From: Peptoniphilus genitalis
GTDB lineage: Bacteria > Bacillota > Clostridia > Tissierellales > Peptoniphilaceae
Assembly: GCF_023614525.1 (NCBI RefSeq)
Contig: NZ_CP097885.1
Span: 928,501-992,500 of the forward strand
Direction of reading: 5' to 3'
Length of the DNA: 64,000 bases
Every line of letters starts with the position of its first letter. The stretch's first letter is position 1. Made by a program: the position numbers and the translations under genes. The notes below the pieces were generated by a model. The model ran no database searches. It was not told where the DNA came from and was given only the letters and a program-made list of their open reading frames with translations. Shown piece by piece: positions 51,354-60,291 of the stretch.

Positions 51354-53114
51354 ATGAAAAAGAAAATTTTAACTATTTTTCTTGTACTTATTGCAGCCAT
51401 AACTCTTGGCGCTTGTAGTGCAAACACAACAGCTTACCTAGATGCATCCCAAAAGGTTGCAAACTGGAAGGGCTCAAAGGTTACAGGACAACTTGAATAC
51501 AATGTTGAAGTAAAAAATCCTGAAACTCAAGAAATTGTAAAAATGAAATTCCCTGTAAGCCTTACTGGCGAACAAGTTGGAAAAGACAAGGCACATGTTT
51601 TAATGAACCTGGACTTCACAAACTTGAAAAAGGAAATTGCAAAAGTTTCTAAGAGCCAAGAAGAAATTGCAGGACTTAACAAGGACGTGCCAGATAAGAT
51701 CAAGATGGACCTTTATGTAAAGGGCAATGAAGTTATCATGTCAAAAGACATCTTTGCACTTGGAAGTGGATCCTTCAAGGACATCAAGGAAGACTATATC
51801 TCAATTGCAGATGAAGAAAATGGTCTTTCACCAAAGGCTGCACAATACTTTAACTCTGAAGAATTTAAAACAGACCTAATCAAGTTAATGGACCTTGCAA
51901 CTAAGGACCTTAAACAAGAAATTGACTTCAAGGTTGAAGGCAACACATACACATTAAATGCAAATAGTGACGCTATAATTGACCAGTTCATCAAGTCAGC
52001 TGACGGCGTTATGAAAAATTGGGATGCAGTTTCAACATCTGCTTTAGCAATTGTTGACAAGGCTGGACTTCCAATGACTGATGAAGAAAGAAAAGACTTC
52101 AAAGAACTTAACAAAGAATACAAGGCAGAAGACTTAAAAGAAGCTGCTAAGGGCGTAAAAGAAATGATTAAGGGTTCAAATATTTCTCAAAAGACAACTT
52201 TTGAAGAAAACAAAGTTATTCAAGATCTAGCAATGCAATTTAACTTTGCAGAATTTGTAAAAGTTTCTGTTAAGGGAAAAGTTAACACAGTAAAAGACGA
52301 AAATGTAAAAATCAACTTCCCAACTTCAGTTAAAAAATTAACTACAGAAGAGTACATGAAGTTAATCATGCCAAATGTAACACTTGTAACAGTAAGAGTA
52401 AATGGTGAAGACATCACTTTTGAAGACCCAGAAGCTCTTCCAAAGATCATGAATGACAGAACTATGCTAGCAGCTCGTGCTTTCTATGAAAAAATCGGCG
52501 CAAAAGTTGATTGGAATGGAAAAGACAGGACTGTAACAGTTACAAAGGACAAGGATAAAATTGTTCTTAAAATTGATTCTAACAAGGCCCTTGTAAATGG
52601 AAAAGAAGTTGCACTTGACTCACCAGCAGTTATTGTAAAAGATAAAACTTACATCCCAGTAAGATTCGTATCTGAAGCTTTTGGTTACAAGGTTAAATAC
52701 GACAAGAACGATGGAATGCCAATAGTTGACATCTTCAACATGACTGAAAAAGAATTAGAAGCAAAGCTTGCAGAAATTGAAAAAGAAGATAACTACAAGA
52801 TGATAGCTTCAATGAAAACAGACCTTAAAGACGAAGAAGTTGTTAAAACTTTAAAGGAACTTTATGAAGGCGAAGAATTAGAAAAACTACTTGCAGCAAA
52901 GGCTGACCTTGATAAAAACCCTGAACTTCTAAAGAAATACAAAGAAGAAAACAAAAAAGAAATGGAAGCATTCTTAAAAGAAGACAAGGAAGAAGTTAAG
53001 GAAGAAAAAGCTGACAAGAAAGAAACTAAAGAAGTTAAAGAAGAAAAAGTAGCTGAAAAGACAGAAAAGTCTGCTGAAAAAGCAGCAAAAGTTCTTTTCT
53101 CAGTTGTAAAATAA
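51354..53114 (+). CDS. Surface lipoprotein with copper-amine-oxidase-like stalk domain
   Basis: A 586-residue lipoprotein: signal peptide with lipobox LGAC (lipidated Cys21), a long helical and beta region (about 30-340), a stalk domain (Cu_amine_oxidN1 type, about 345-470: RTMLAARAFYEKIGAKVDWN; KTYIPVRFVSEAFGYKV), then a highly charged Lys/Glu repeat tail (about 540-580). Stalk domains are common on anaerobic Firmicutes cell surfaces and probably bind wall or act as spacers. ATG at 51354 follows AGGAGG; 17 extra upstream codons are rejected because they precede the signal peptide. Function unknown. Confidence 0.8.
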   Translation: MKKKILTIFLVLIAAITLGACSANTTAYLDASQKVANWKGSKVTGQLEYNVEVKNPETQEIVKMKFPVSLTGEQVGKDKAHVLMNLDFTNLKKEIAKVSKSQEEIAGLNKDVPDKIKMDLYVKGNEVIMSKDIFALGSGSFKDIKEDYISIADEENGLSPKAAQYFNSEEFKTDLIKLMDLATKDLKQEIDFKVEGNTYTLNANSDAIIDQFIKSADGVMKNWDAVSTSALAIVDKAGLPMTDEERKDFKELNKEYKAEDLKEAAKGVKEMIKGSNISQKTTFEENKVIQDLAMQFNFAEFVKVSVKGKVNTVKDENVKINFPTSVKKLTTEEYMKLIMPNVTLVTVRVNGEDITFEDPEALPKIMNDRTMLAARAFYEKIGAKVDWNGKDRTVTVTKDKDKIVLKIDSNKALVNGKEVALDSPAVIVKDKTYIPVRFVSEAFGYKVKYDKNDGMPIVDIFNMTEKELEAKLAEIEKEDNYKMIASMKTDLKDEEVVKTLKELYEGEELEKLLAAKADLDKNPELLKKYKEENKKEMEAFLKEDKEEVKEEKADKKETKEVKEEKVAEKTEKSAEKAAKVLFSVVK

Positions 53115-53125
53115 GATAAAAAATT

Positions 53126-53155
53126 ATCCCAAGAGCAAGCCTCTTGGGATTTTTT
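53126..53155 (+). terminator. Terminator of the stalk lipoprotein gene
   Basis: ATCCCAAGAG (53126-53135) pairs with CTCTTGGGAT (53141-53150), then a T-run. A second hairpin GAAGCC/GGCTTC with T-run lies at 53185-53209 as backup. Confidence 0.9.
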
Positions 53156-53214
53156 GTATTCAAAACGCATATTAATTTTAATAGGAAGCCAAGCCAGGCT
53201 TCTTTTTTTATGAG

Positions 53215-53401
53215 TCTAGATTCAAGTGAATTTTTATATAAGATAGGTTGTAAAATAAAAAAAGTCACAGCTTTATAATAAAAAACAAATTACTAAGATT
53301 GTTTTTTATCTACTTTTAAGCTATTTATAAAATTTTGTTTATGGTAGTATATAGTAGTATTTAAAAAGGTATAAATAAAAATTCTACTATATGGAGGATT
53401 T
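53215..53401 (+). promoter_or_regulatory. nrdA upstream region with repeated TACTATAT motifs
   Basis: TAGTATATAGTAG and further downstream TACTATAT (just before the GGAGG of nrdA) are related AT-rich motifs about 35 bases apart. Paired TATAT-centred motifs near nrd promoters resemble NrdR boxes, but the match to consensus is poor, so this is tentative. Confidence 0.3.
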
Positions 53402-55930
53402 ATGAAGATATTAAAAAGAGATAAGAGAGAGGTTGATTTCGATCACTTAAAGATAAAGAATGCCATCGAAAAGGCCTTTGACTCTGTTGGAAAGCCCTAT
53501 GTTGATTCTGTCATCAATGCCTATGCCCTTGACATCAAAAATAGCCTATTAAAAAACTATGACCCAAAGAAGCCACCTACTGTGGAAGAAATTCAGGACT
53601 TAGTTGAGTTAAAGCTAATTGATGAGAAGGAAATCGAAGTTGTAAAGGCCTACATCCTTTACAGGAATAGACATTCTGAAGAAAGGCAAATTTTTGATAA
53701 GTTCGCCAACTACATCACTGATGACAAGGTCCTAAAGATTTTGAAGTTTGTGAGAAAGACTTACGACCCAAAGAAGTACGAGCTTGAAAACTTGTTTAAG
53801 AAGTTTGAATCCTTTGTGAAGAAGGACCAAAGTCAAGATGCCTATCTTTCTGAAATTATAAAGGCGGCAAGTGAACTTACAGACAAGGATGCCCCTAGGT
53901 GGGAATTTATCGCAGCCCTTTTCTTAAATTATGACCTTGAAAAGAAAATCAAGGCAAACCTAGAAGAGTTTAAGATTAACAATTTCTACGAAAAGATTGC
54001 CTTCTTAACTGAAAAGGGACTATATGGAGAATACATCCTAGAAAATTATTCTAAGGAAGATATTCTTGAGCTGGAAGATTATATTGATAATTCAAGAAAC
54101 AGACTTTTAAACTATTCTGGCCTTGACCTCTTAATTAAGAGGTATGTTATAAGGAGCCACGACGGCAGGTTTGTGGAATCTATCCAAGAGATGTTTATGG
54201 GAATTGCTATGCATCTTGCTATCCCTGAGAAAAACAGGATTTACTGGGCTAAGAAGTTCTATGACATTTACTCTAGCCTAAAGGTTACTGTTGCCACACC
54301 AACTATGTCTAATGCGAGAAAGCCCTACCACCAACTTTCTTCCTGCTTTATTGACACTGTGCCAGACACTTTAAAGGGGATTTATCGTTCTATTGACAAC
54401 TTCGCCCAAATTTCTAAGCATGGTGGCGGCATGGGACTTTACTTTGGTAAGATTCGTGCAACTGGATCTGACATCAGGGGCTTCAAGGGGGTTGCAGGTG
54501 GTGTTATAAGATGGATAAAACTTGCCAATGACACTGCTGTTGCTGTTGACCAACTGGGAGTTCGTCAAGGTTCTGTTGCCTGCTATCTTGATGCATGGCA
54601 CAAGGACATTCCAGAGTTCTTACAACTTCGTACAAATAATGGGGACGACAGGATGAAGGCCCACGACATCTTCCCTGCTATTTCCTACCCAAATTTATTC
54701 TTTGAATTAGCAGAGAAGGACATCAACGCGACCTGGTATATGTTTGATCCCCACGAAGTTCTTGCAAAGAAGGGCTATTCTCTTGAGGACTTTTACGGCA
54801 AGGAATGGGAAGAAAAGTACAGAGAATGTATTGAAGATGAATCTATCTCCCGTCGTGAAATGTCAGTAAAAGACCTTGTTAGACTTATTATCAAGTCACT
54901 TACTGAAACAGGAACACCTTTTGCCTTCTACAGGGACAATGTAAACGAAATGAATCCAAACAAGCACGTTGGTATGATTTACTCATCAAACCTATGTACA
55001 GAAATCATGCAAAACATGTCTGCCATTGAGACCCTAGATACTACAATAGAAACTGAAGATGGGGACGAAGTCATTGTGACAAAGACTAAACCAGGTGATT
55101 TTGTAGTTTGTAACCTTGCTTCTCTTGTTCTTGGAAATATAGACCTTGAAGATGACAAGGAATTAAAGGACATTGTTGCCACAACTGTAAGGGCTCTTGA
55201 CAATGTTATTGACCTTAACTACTACCCAATCCCTTACGCCAAGGTGACAAATAGGAAGTACAGGTCCATAGGTCTTGGAACTTCTGGTTACCACCACGCC
55301 CTTGTAAAGGCTGGCATGGCCTTTTCTGATATTGAAGACCACTTAAAGTGGGCAGACGACCTTTATGAAAGGATAAACTTCTACGCAGTTACTGCTTCTA
55401 TGGAAATTGCCAAGGAAAAGGGATCCTATGACTTCTTTGAGGGTTCTGATTGGGAAAATGGAAACTACTTCGACCTTCGTGACTACAAGGATGCAAAGTG
55501 GAATAAATTAAGAGAAGAAGTGAAGGCTAACGGACTTAGAAATGGTTATATCATGGCAATTGCCCCAACTGGTTCTACTTCAATTATAGCTGCGACAAGT
55601 GCAGGTGTTGACCCAATTATGAATAGGTACTTCCTGGAAGAAAAGAAGGGATCAATCCTTCCAAGAGTGGCACCAGACTTGACACCACAAAGCTTCTGGC
55701 TCTATGAAAATGCCCACGAGCTTGACCAAAACTTTGTAATCGAGGCTGCAGCTATTAGGCAAAGACACATTGACCAGGCTCAGTCCATTAACTTCTATAT
55801 AACAACTGACTTCACAATGAGAAAGATCCTAAACCTTTATATCAAGGCAGCCAAGGAAAAGTTAAAGTCCGTTTATTATGTGAGAAGTAAGTCTTTAGAG
55901 GTTGAAGACTGCGATTATTGCGCCTCATAA
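53402..55930 (+). CDS. nrdA: Ribonucleoside-diphosphate reductase, large (alpha) subunit, class I
   Basis: An 842-residue catalytic subunit. An N-terminal ATP-cone (about 1-90, MKILKRDKREVDFDHLKIKN) suggests dATP feedback control. Redox Cys residues are in LSSCFIDTV and VVCNLASL; the radical Cys is in SNLCTEI. GTSGYHHAL and PTGSTSIIAATSAGVDP are substrate-site motifs, and the C-terminal shuttle pair is CDYC. It reduces ribonucleotides to deoxyribonucleotides with oxygen-dependent NrdB. The nrdB gene follows after a 239-base spacer filled with 18-bp tandem repeats, which is unusual. Confidence 0.95.
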   Translation: MKILKRDKREVDFDHLKIKNAIEKAFDSVGKPYVDSVINAYALDIKNSLLKNYDPKKPPTVEEIQDLVELKLIDEKEIEVVKAYILYRNRHSEERQIFDKFANYITDDKVLKILKFVRKTYDPKKYELENLFKKFESFVKKDQSQDAYLSEIIKAASELTDKDAPRWEFIAALFLNYDLEKKIKANLEEFKINNFYEKIAFLTEKGLYGEYILENYSKEDILELEDYIDNSRNRLLNYSGLDLLIKRYVIRSHDGRFVESIQEMFMGIAMHLAIPEKNRIYWAKKFYDIYSSLKVTVATPTMSNARKPYHQLSSCFIDTVPDTLKGIYRSIDNFAQISKHGGGMGLYFGKIRATGSDIRGFKGVAGGVIRWIKLANDTAVAVDQLGVRQGSVACYLDAWHKDIPEFLQLRTNNGDDRMKAHDIFPAISYPNLFFELAEKDINATWYMFDPHEVLAKKGYSLEDFYGKEWEEKYRECIEDESISRREMSVKDLVRLIIKSLTETGTPFAFYRDNVNEMNPNKHVGMIYSSNLCTEIMQNMSAIETLDTTIETEDGDEVIVTKTKPGDFVVCNLASLVLGNIDLEDDKELKDIVATTVRALDNVIDLNYYPIPYAKVTNRKYRSIGLGTSGYHHALVKAGMAFSDIEDHLKWADDLYERINFYAVTASMEIAKEKGSYDFFEGSDWENGNYFDLRDYKDAKWNKLREEVKANGLRNGYIMAIAPTGSTSIIAATSAGVDPIMNRYFLEEKKGSILPRVAPDLTPQSFWLYENAHELDQNFVIEAAAIRQRHIDQAQSINFYITTDFTMRKILNLYIKAAKEKLKSVYYVRSKSLEVEDCDYCAS

Positions 55931-55936
55931 ATTGTT

Positions 55937-56134
55937 GTAAAGCTACAATTTTTTACAAAATTACAAACTTCTATAGGCTTGTAAACTTTTATGAAGTCAC
56001 AATTTGTTATAAAGTCGTAAATATCTACAGAGTCGTAGATTTTTATGAAGTCACAAATTCTTACAGAGTCGTAAATTTTTATTAAGTTATAAAACTTTAT
56101 AGGGTCATAGATACCTATAAGTTCATAAATATTT
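55937..56134. repeat. Eleven tandem 18-bp repeats between nrdA and nrdB
   Basis: Eleven imperfect but strictly in-register 18-bp units fill 198 bases. Representative units are ATGAAGTCACAAATTCTT (56045-56062) and ACAGAGTCGTAAATTTTT (56063-56080). The consensus is roughly ATRRAGTCGTAAATTTTT. The first three and last three units are more diverged. The array ends 35 bases before the nrdB ATG. Because 18 is a multiple of three, the minus strand shows an open frame of hexapeptide repeats, which has no ribosome-binding site. Confidence 0.9.
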
Positions 56135-56169
56135 AGAAAAGCGTTAAAAATTATTATTAAGGAGGAAAT

Positions 56170-57210
56170 ATGCAACTTTCAAAAAGAGGTCTCTTTAATG
56201 AAAAAGGAGACATTGAAACTTCCAAGAGAAGGGTCATCAATGGCAACACAACTAACCTAAATGACTTCAACAACTTGAAGTACAGCTGGACAAGTGATTG
56301 GTACCGCCAAGCTATGAACAACTTTTGGATACCAGAGGAAATTAATCTTTCCCAAGACGTGAAGGACTACAGGGAACTCGACAAGGCTGAAAAAACTGCC
56401 TACGACAAGATTTTATCCTTTTTGATTTATCTTGATTCACTGCAAACTGCTCAAATACCAAAGCTACAATCCTATGTAACGGCAAATGAAATCAACCTTT
56501 GCCTTTCAATCCAGGGTTACCAAGAGTCCATTCACTCTCAATCTTATTCCTACATCTTGGACACAATTTGTTCTCCAGAAGAGAGGGAAGAAATCCTCTA
56601 CCAATACAAGGATGACGAAGTCCTCTTAAAGAGAAACAAATTTATTGGGGACCAATACCAAGACTTCTACGAAAATGAAAACTTGGACAACTTTATGAAG
56701 GCCCTAATTGCCAACTACATCCTTGAAGGGATTTACTTCTACTCAGGCTTCTCCTTCTTCTACAATCTCGGAAGAATGGGCAAGATGCCTGGCACAGTTT
56801 CTGAAATCAGATACATCAACAGGGACGAGAACACTCACCTTTGGTTATTCAGAAGCATAATCCTTGAGATGAAAAAGGAAGAGCCAGAAATATTTACAGA
56901 TGAAAATATAGAGAAATATAAAGAAATGCTTAAAAAGGGTGTTGAGGAAGAGATTGCTTGGGGTAAGTATGTCATAGGCGATGAAATTAAGGGTCTCAAT
57001 GAAAAAATGATTGAAGATTACATCATGTACCTTGGCAACTTGCGTTCCAGAAATCTTGGTTTTGGTAACCTCTTTGATGAAAATATCGATGAGCCAGAAT
57101 CAATGAAGTGGGTTAGCGAATATTCTGATCCAAATCAAATTAAGACAGACTTCTTTGAAGCAAGACCATCTGCATATTCCAAATCTTCTGTAATTGAAGA
57201 TGACCTTTAA
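56170..57210 (+). CDS. nrdB: Ribonucleoside-diphosphate reductase, small (beta) subunit, class I
   Basis: A 346-residue ferritin-like subunit that holds the di-iron (or Mn) centre and radical. Metal ligands are in LIYLDSLQ (Asp), ANEINLCLSIQGYQESIH (Glu, His), YILEGIYFYSG (Glu) and NRDENTHLWLF (Glu, His). The radical Tyr is four residues after the His (HSQSY), so it is a Tyr-radical enzyme. AAGGAGG precedes the ATG. Pairs with nrdA upstream despite the repeat-filled spacer. Confidence 0.95.
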   Translation: MQLSKRGLFNEKGDIETSKRRVINGNTTNLNDFNNLKYSWTSDWYRQAMNNFWIPEEINLSQDVKDYRELDKAEKTAYDKILSFLIYLDSLQTAQIPKLQSYVTANEINLCLSIQGYQESIHSQSYSYILDTICSPEEREEILYQYKDDEVLLKRNKFIGDQYQDFYENENLDNFMKALIANYILEGIYFYSGFSFFYNLGRMGKMPGTVSEIRYINRDENTHLWLFRSIILEMKKEEPEIFTDENIEKYKEMLKKGVEEEIAWGKYVIGDEIKGLNEKMIEDYIMYLGNLRSRNLGFGNLFDENIDEPESMKWVSEYSDPNQIKTDFFEARPSAYSKSSVIEDDL

Positions 57211-57227
57211 TAAGAAAGAGATTTAAG

Positions 57228-57250
57228 CCGGATTTTTATCCGGGTTTTTA
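57228..57250 (+). terminator. Terminator of nrdB
   Basis: CCGGAT (57228-57233) pairs with ATCCGG (57238-57243) around TTTT, followed by a T-run. Confidence 0.85.
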
Positions 57251-57287
57251 TTTTTAAAAAATTTCATCCCTTAAGGAGGTTTATAAG

Positions 57288-59123
57288 ATGGAAGATAAGG
57301 ACAACAACAAGAGGCCCAGATATAATTTACTTAGATATTACTTGATTTCAATCTTGGCAGTCTTTGCCCTAAACTGGTTAATATTGCCAATGGTGACACA
57401 AAACAGTATAGAGGGTTCTTCTTATTCAGACTTTAGGAAGAACTTGAGCCAGAATAAAATTGAAGAGGTAAGTTTTAAACAAGACCAAATCCTCTACAAG
57501 CTTAAGGACGACAAAAAAATATACAAGACTGGAAGGATGGAAGACCCAGACATAGTTAAGGACCTTGAAGAGAAAAATGTTGACTACTCTTCTGAAATTC
57601 CAGAAAAGCCAAGTTTATTTATGAACTTTGTAATGACTTGGGGTTTCCCAATCCTACTATTCTTCTTGCTACAAAGGGCAATGACTAAGAGAATGGAAAA
57701 TCTTGGTAGCGGTGGCATCTTTGGTGGCGGAAAGAAAATTGAAAAGTACGAACCAAGTGGCGAGACTGTAAACTTTGATGACGTTGCAGGTCAAGAAGAG
57801 GCAGAGGAGTCCCTAGTGGAAATCGTGGACTACTTAAAAAATCCAAGAAAATACACAGCCATTGGTGCCAAGTGCCCTAAGGGCGCCCTACTTGTTGGCC
57901 CTCCAGGAACTGGTAAGACCCTACTTGCCAGGGCAGTAGCTGGAGAAAGCCACGTTCCCTTCTTCTCCATTGCAGGATCTGAATTTGTGGAAATGTTTGT
58001 TGGACGTGGTGCAGCTAAGGTTAGGGAACTCTTTGACGAAGCGAAAAAGAATGCCCCATGTATTATTTTTATTGACGAAATTGATACTATTGGTAAGAAG
58101 AGAGATTCAGCAGGAATTTCTGGCAATGATGAAAGAGAGCAAACTCTTAACCAACTTTTGACTGAAATGGACGGATTTGACGGCAACATTGGAATTGTAA
58201 TGCTTGCTGCAACTAATAGGCCCGAGATCCTTGACCCAGCCCTACTTAGACCGGGAAGGTTTGACAGACAAATTAGGGTTGAGCTCCCAACTTTAAAGGA
58301 CAGGATTGAAATCCTAAAGGTTCACGCTAGGTCCTACAAGATGGAATATGACATTGACTATTCACTTATTGCAAGGTCAACTGCCGGTGCATCAGGTGCC
58401 CAACTTGCAAACATCTTAAATGAAGGAGCCCTTCGTGCAGTTAGGATGGGCCACGATAAGGTTCGTCAAGAGGACATCCAAGAGTCCATTGAAGTTGTAA
58501 TTGCAGGTGCCCAAAGAAAGCAAGATATCCTTTCTCCAGAAGAAAAGAAGAGGGTTGCCTACCATGAAATTGGTCATGCCCTTGTTGCAGCTCTTCAAAC
58601 TGGGTCTGAACCTGTGGAAAAAATTACAATTATCCCAAGGACTTCAGGAGCCCTAGGTTACACTATGCAGGTTCCTAAGGACGAAAAAAATCTCTACACA
58701 AGAGAAGATTTAATTAACCACATCACAACACTTTGTGGTGGACGTGCAGCAGAAGAAGTTATCTTTAATGAAGTTTCTACTGGGGCTGCCAACGATATAG
58801 AGAAAGCTACAGAAACTGCAAGGTCCATGATCACCCAATATGGTATGGCTGACGAATTTGGCATGGTTAAGTTCCAAGACTCTGGTTCAAGATACATGGG
58901 CGACAATGGAAACATGAACTGCTCTGAAGAAACAAGAAAAGAAATTGACGACCTCATGGTTAAGATTGTGAAATCAGCCCAAGACAATGCAAGAAAATTA
59001 ATTGCAGACAATAGGGATGCCATGAAGGAACTCTCTGAATTCTTGTTAGAAGAAGAAACAATAACTGGCAAACAATTTATGGAAATTTTATCAAAGTACA
59101 AGAACTTTGATGAAGAAGAATAA
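57288..59123 (+). CDS. ftsH: ATP-dependent zinc metalloprotease FtsH
   Basis: A 611-residue membrane AAA+ protease. Two membrane helices (about 15-35 and 113-130) flank a small outer domain. The AAA domain has Walker A GPPGTGKT (204-211), Walker B IIFIDEID and the SRH region NRPEILDPALLRPGRFDRQ. The protease site is HEIGH, with a later Asp. It degrades misfolded and regulatory membrane proteins as a hexamer. AAGGAGG precedes the ATG. It is single in its transcript, between two terminators. Confidence 0.97.
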   Translation: MEDKDNNKRPRYNLLRYYLISILAVFALNWLILPMVTQNSIEGSSYSDFRKNLSQNKIEEVSFKQDQILYKLKDDKKIYKTGRMEDPDIVKDLEEKNVDYSSEIPEKPSLFMNFVMTWGFPILLFFLLQRAMTKRMENLGSGGIFGGGKKIEKYEPSGETVNFDDVAGQEEAEESLVEIVDYLKNPRKYTAIGAKCPKGALLVGPPGTGKTLLARAVAGESHVPFFSIAGSEFVEMFVGRGAAKVRELFDEAKKNAPCIIFIDEIDTIGKKRDSAGISGNDEREQTLNQLLTEMDGFDGNIGIVMLAATNRPEILDPALLRPGRFDRQIRVELPTLKDRIEILKVHARSYKMEYDIDYSLIARSTAGASGAQLANILNEGALRAVRMGHDKVRQEDIQESIEVVIAGAQRKQDILSPEEKKRVAYHEIGHALVAALQTGSEPVEKITIIPRTSGALGYTMQVPKDEKNLYTREDLINHITTLCGGRAAEEVIFNEVSTGAANDIEKATETARSMITQYGMADEFGMVKFQDSGSRYMGDNGNMNCSEETRKEIDDLMVKIVKSAQDNARKLIADNRDAMKELSEFLLEEETITGKQFMEILSKYKNFDEEE

Positions 59124-59134
59124 GAATTATGAAG

Positions 59135-59159
59135 AAGGTGGCTTGGGCCGCCTTTTTTG
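59135..59159 (+). terminator. Terminator of ftsH
   Basis: AAGGTGGC (59135-59142) pairs with GCCGCCTT (59147-59154) around TTGG, followed by a T-run. Confidence 0.88.
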
Positions 59160-59230
59160 ATTGCAAAAATCTTGCAAGGGTAAAGTATAAATATAGTTAG
59201 AAAAATTTAGAGAGAGAAAAGGAGATGAAC

Positions 59231-60187
59231 ATGGGATTATTAGTAGAAGGTAAATGGGTTGATGAGTGGTATGACACAGAATCAACTGGAGGAAAGTTTG
59301 TTAGGAAGGACTCCTCCTTTAGGGACTGGATAACAAAGGACGGAAAGATTGATGATGAGGACAGGAAGGCCTACCCAGCAGAAAAGGGAAGATACCACCT
59401 TTATGTTTCACTAGCTTGTCCTTGGGCAGCAAGGGCCCTAATGGTTAGGAAGCTAAAAGGACTTGAAGACATAGTTGGTCTTTCAATTGTAAGTCCACTA
59501 ATGTATGACAAGGGTTGGACCTTTGGAGACTATCCAGGTGCAACAGAGGATAAGGTTCATGGCTTTAAGTACCTTCATGAGCTTTACACCCATGTGAAGC
59601 CAGACTACACTGGCAGGGTAACTGTGCCAGTTCTCTACGACACAAAAGAAGAAAAAATCGTAAATAATGAGTCATCAGAAATAATTAGGATCTTCAACCA
59701 CGCCTTTGACGACTTGGGAGCAAAAGAGGGAGACTTCTATCCAGAAGACCTTAGAGATGAGATAGATGAGATAAACGACTTTGTCTATGACAGGATTAAC
59801 AATGGAGTTTACAAGGCGGGCTTTGCAACAAAACAAGAAGTTTACCAAGAGGGGGCAAAAAATGTATTTGATGCACTAGATAAGATAGAAGAAATCTTAT
59901 CAAAGAATAAGTTTTTAGTTGGCGATAGGTTTACTGAAGCAGACATAAGACTCTTTACCACTCTAGTTCGATTTGACTCAGTTTACTTTGGTCACTTCAA
60001 GTGCAACCTAAGACCCCTCACTTCTTATGAAAATATTTGGAGATACACAAGAGTTATTTACAACATGGAGGGAGTGCCAGAGACAGTAGACTTAGACCAC
60101 ATCAAGACCCACTACTACATGTCCCACGACCTAATAAATCCAAATAAAATAGTTCCAATAGGTCCAGAGATAGACTTCTCACTTTAA
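59231..60187 (+). CDS. Glutathionyl-hydroquinone reductase-like protein (Xi-class GST, YqjG/ECM4 family)
   Basis: A 318-residue Xi-class glutathione transferase-like protein. The N-terminal thioredoxin-fold domain has the catalytic Cys in SLACPWAARALMVR. The ESSEIIRIF motif and the C-terminal helical domain with DIRLFTTLVRFDSVYFGHFKCN are family-typical. The family reduces glutathionyl-quinones. The canonical CPWAHR reads CPWAAR here. Such proteins are unusual in strict anaerobes, and another thiol may replace glutathione. ATG at 59231 is chosen because AAGGAG ends at 59224; the ATG at 59225 abuts it. Confidence 0.85.
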   Translation: MGLLVEGKWVDEWYDTESTGGKFVRKDSSFRDWITKDGKIDDEDRKAYPAEKGRYHLYVSLACPWAARALMVRKLKGLEDIVGLSIVSPLMYDKGWTFGDYPGATEDKVHGFKYLHELYTHVKPDYTGRVTVPVLYDTKEEKIVNNESSEIIRIFNHAFDDLGAKEGDFYPEDLRDEIDEINDFVYDRINNGVYKAGFATKQEVYQEGAKNVFDALDKIEEILSKNKFLVGDRFTEADIRLFTTLVRFDSVYFGHFKCNLRPLTSYENIWRYTRVIYNMEGVPETVDLDHIKTHYYMSHDLINPNKIVPIGPEIDFSL

Positions 60188-60237
60188 ATAGAGATGTGAA
60201 ATCTAAAACTCTTGAAAATTTAAAATTTAATAAACAA

Positions 60238-60272
60238 AAAAATCCTAGGTTTTCAGGCCTAGGATTTTTAAA
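60238..60272. terminator. Bidirectional terminator
   Basis: AAAAATCCTAGG (60238-60249) pairs with CCTAGGATTTTT (60258-60269). A- and T-runs on both sides let it serve the converging GST-like and C69 genes. Confidence 0.88.
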
Positions 60273-60291
60273 TTTACCAAGTTTTATAAAC

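Noticed and set aside
55915-56175. Minus-strand open frame of 86 codons with hexapeptide repeats across the nrd spacer
   Set aside because: It starts with TTG without a ribosome-binding site and overlaps both nrd genes. Its openness follows from the 18-bp period being a multiple of three.
53401-57210. Frameshifted or split nrd genes
   Set aside because: Both subunits are full length with all catalytic motifs; the long spacer is the repeat array, not gene debris.
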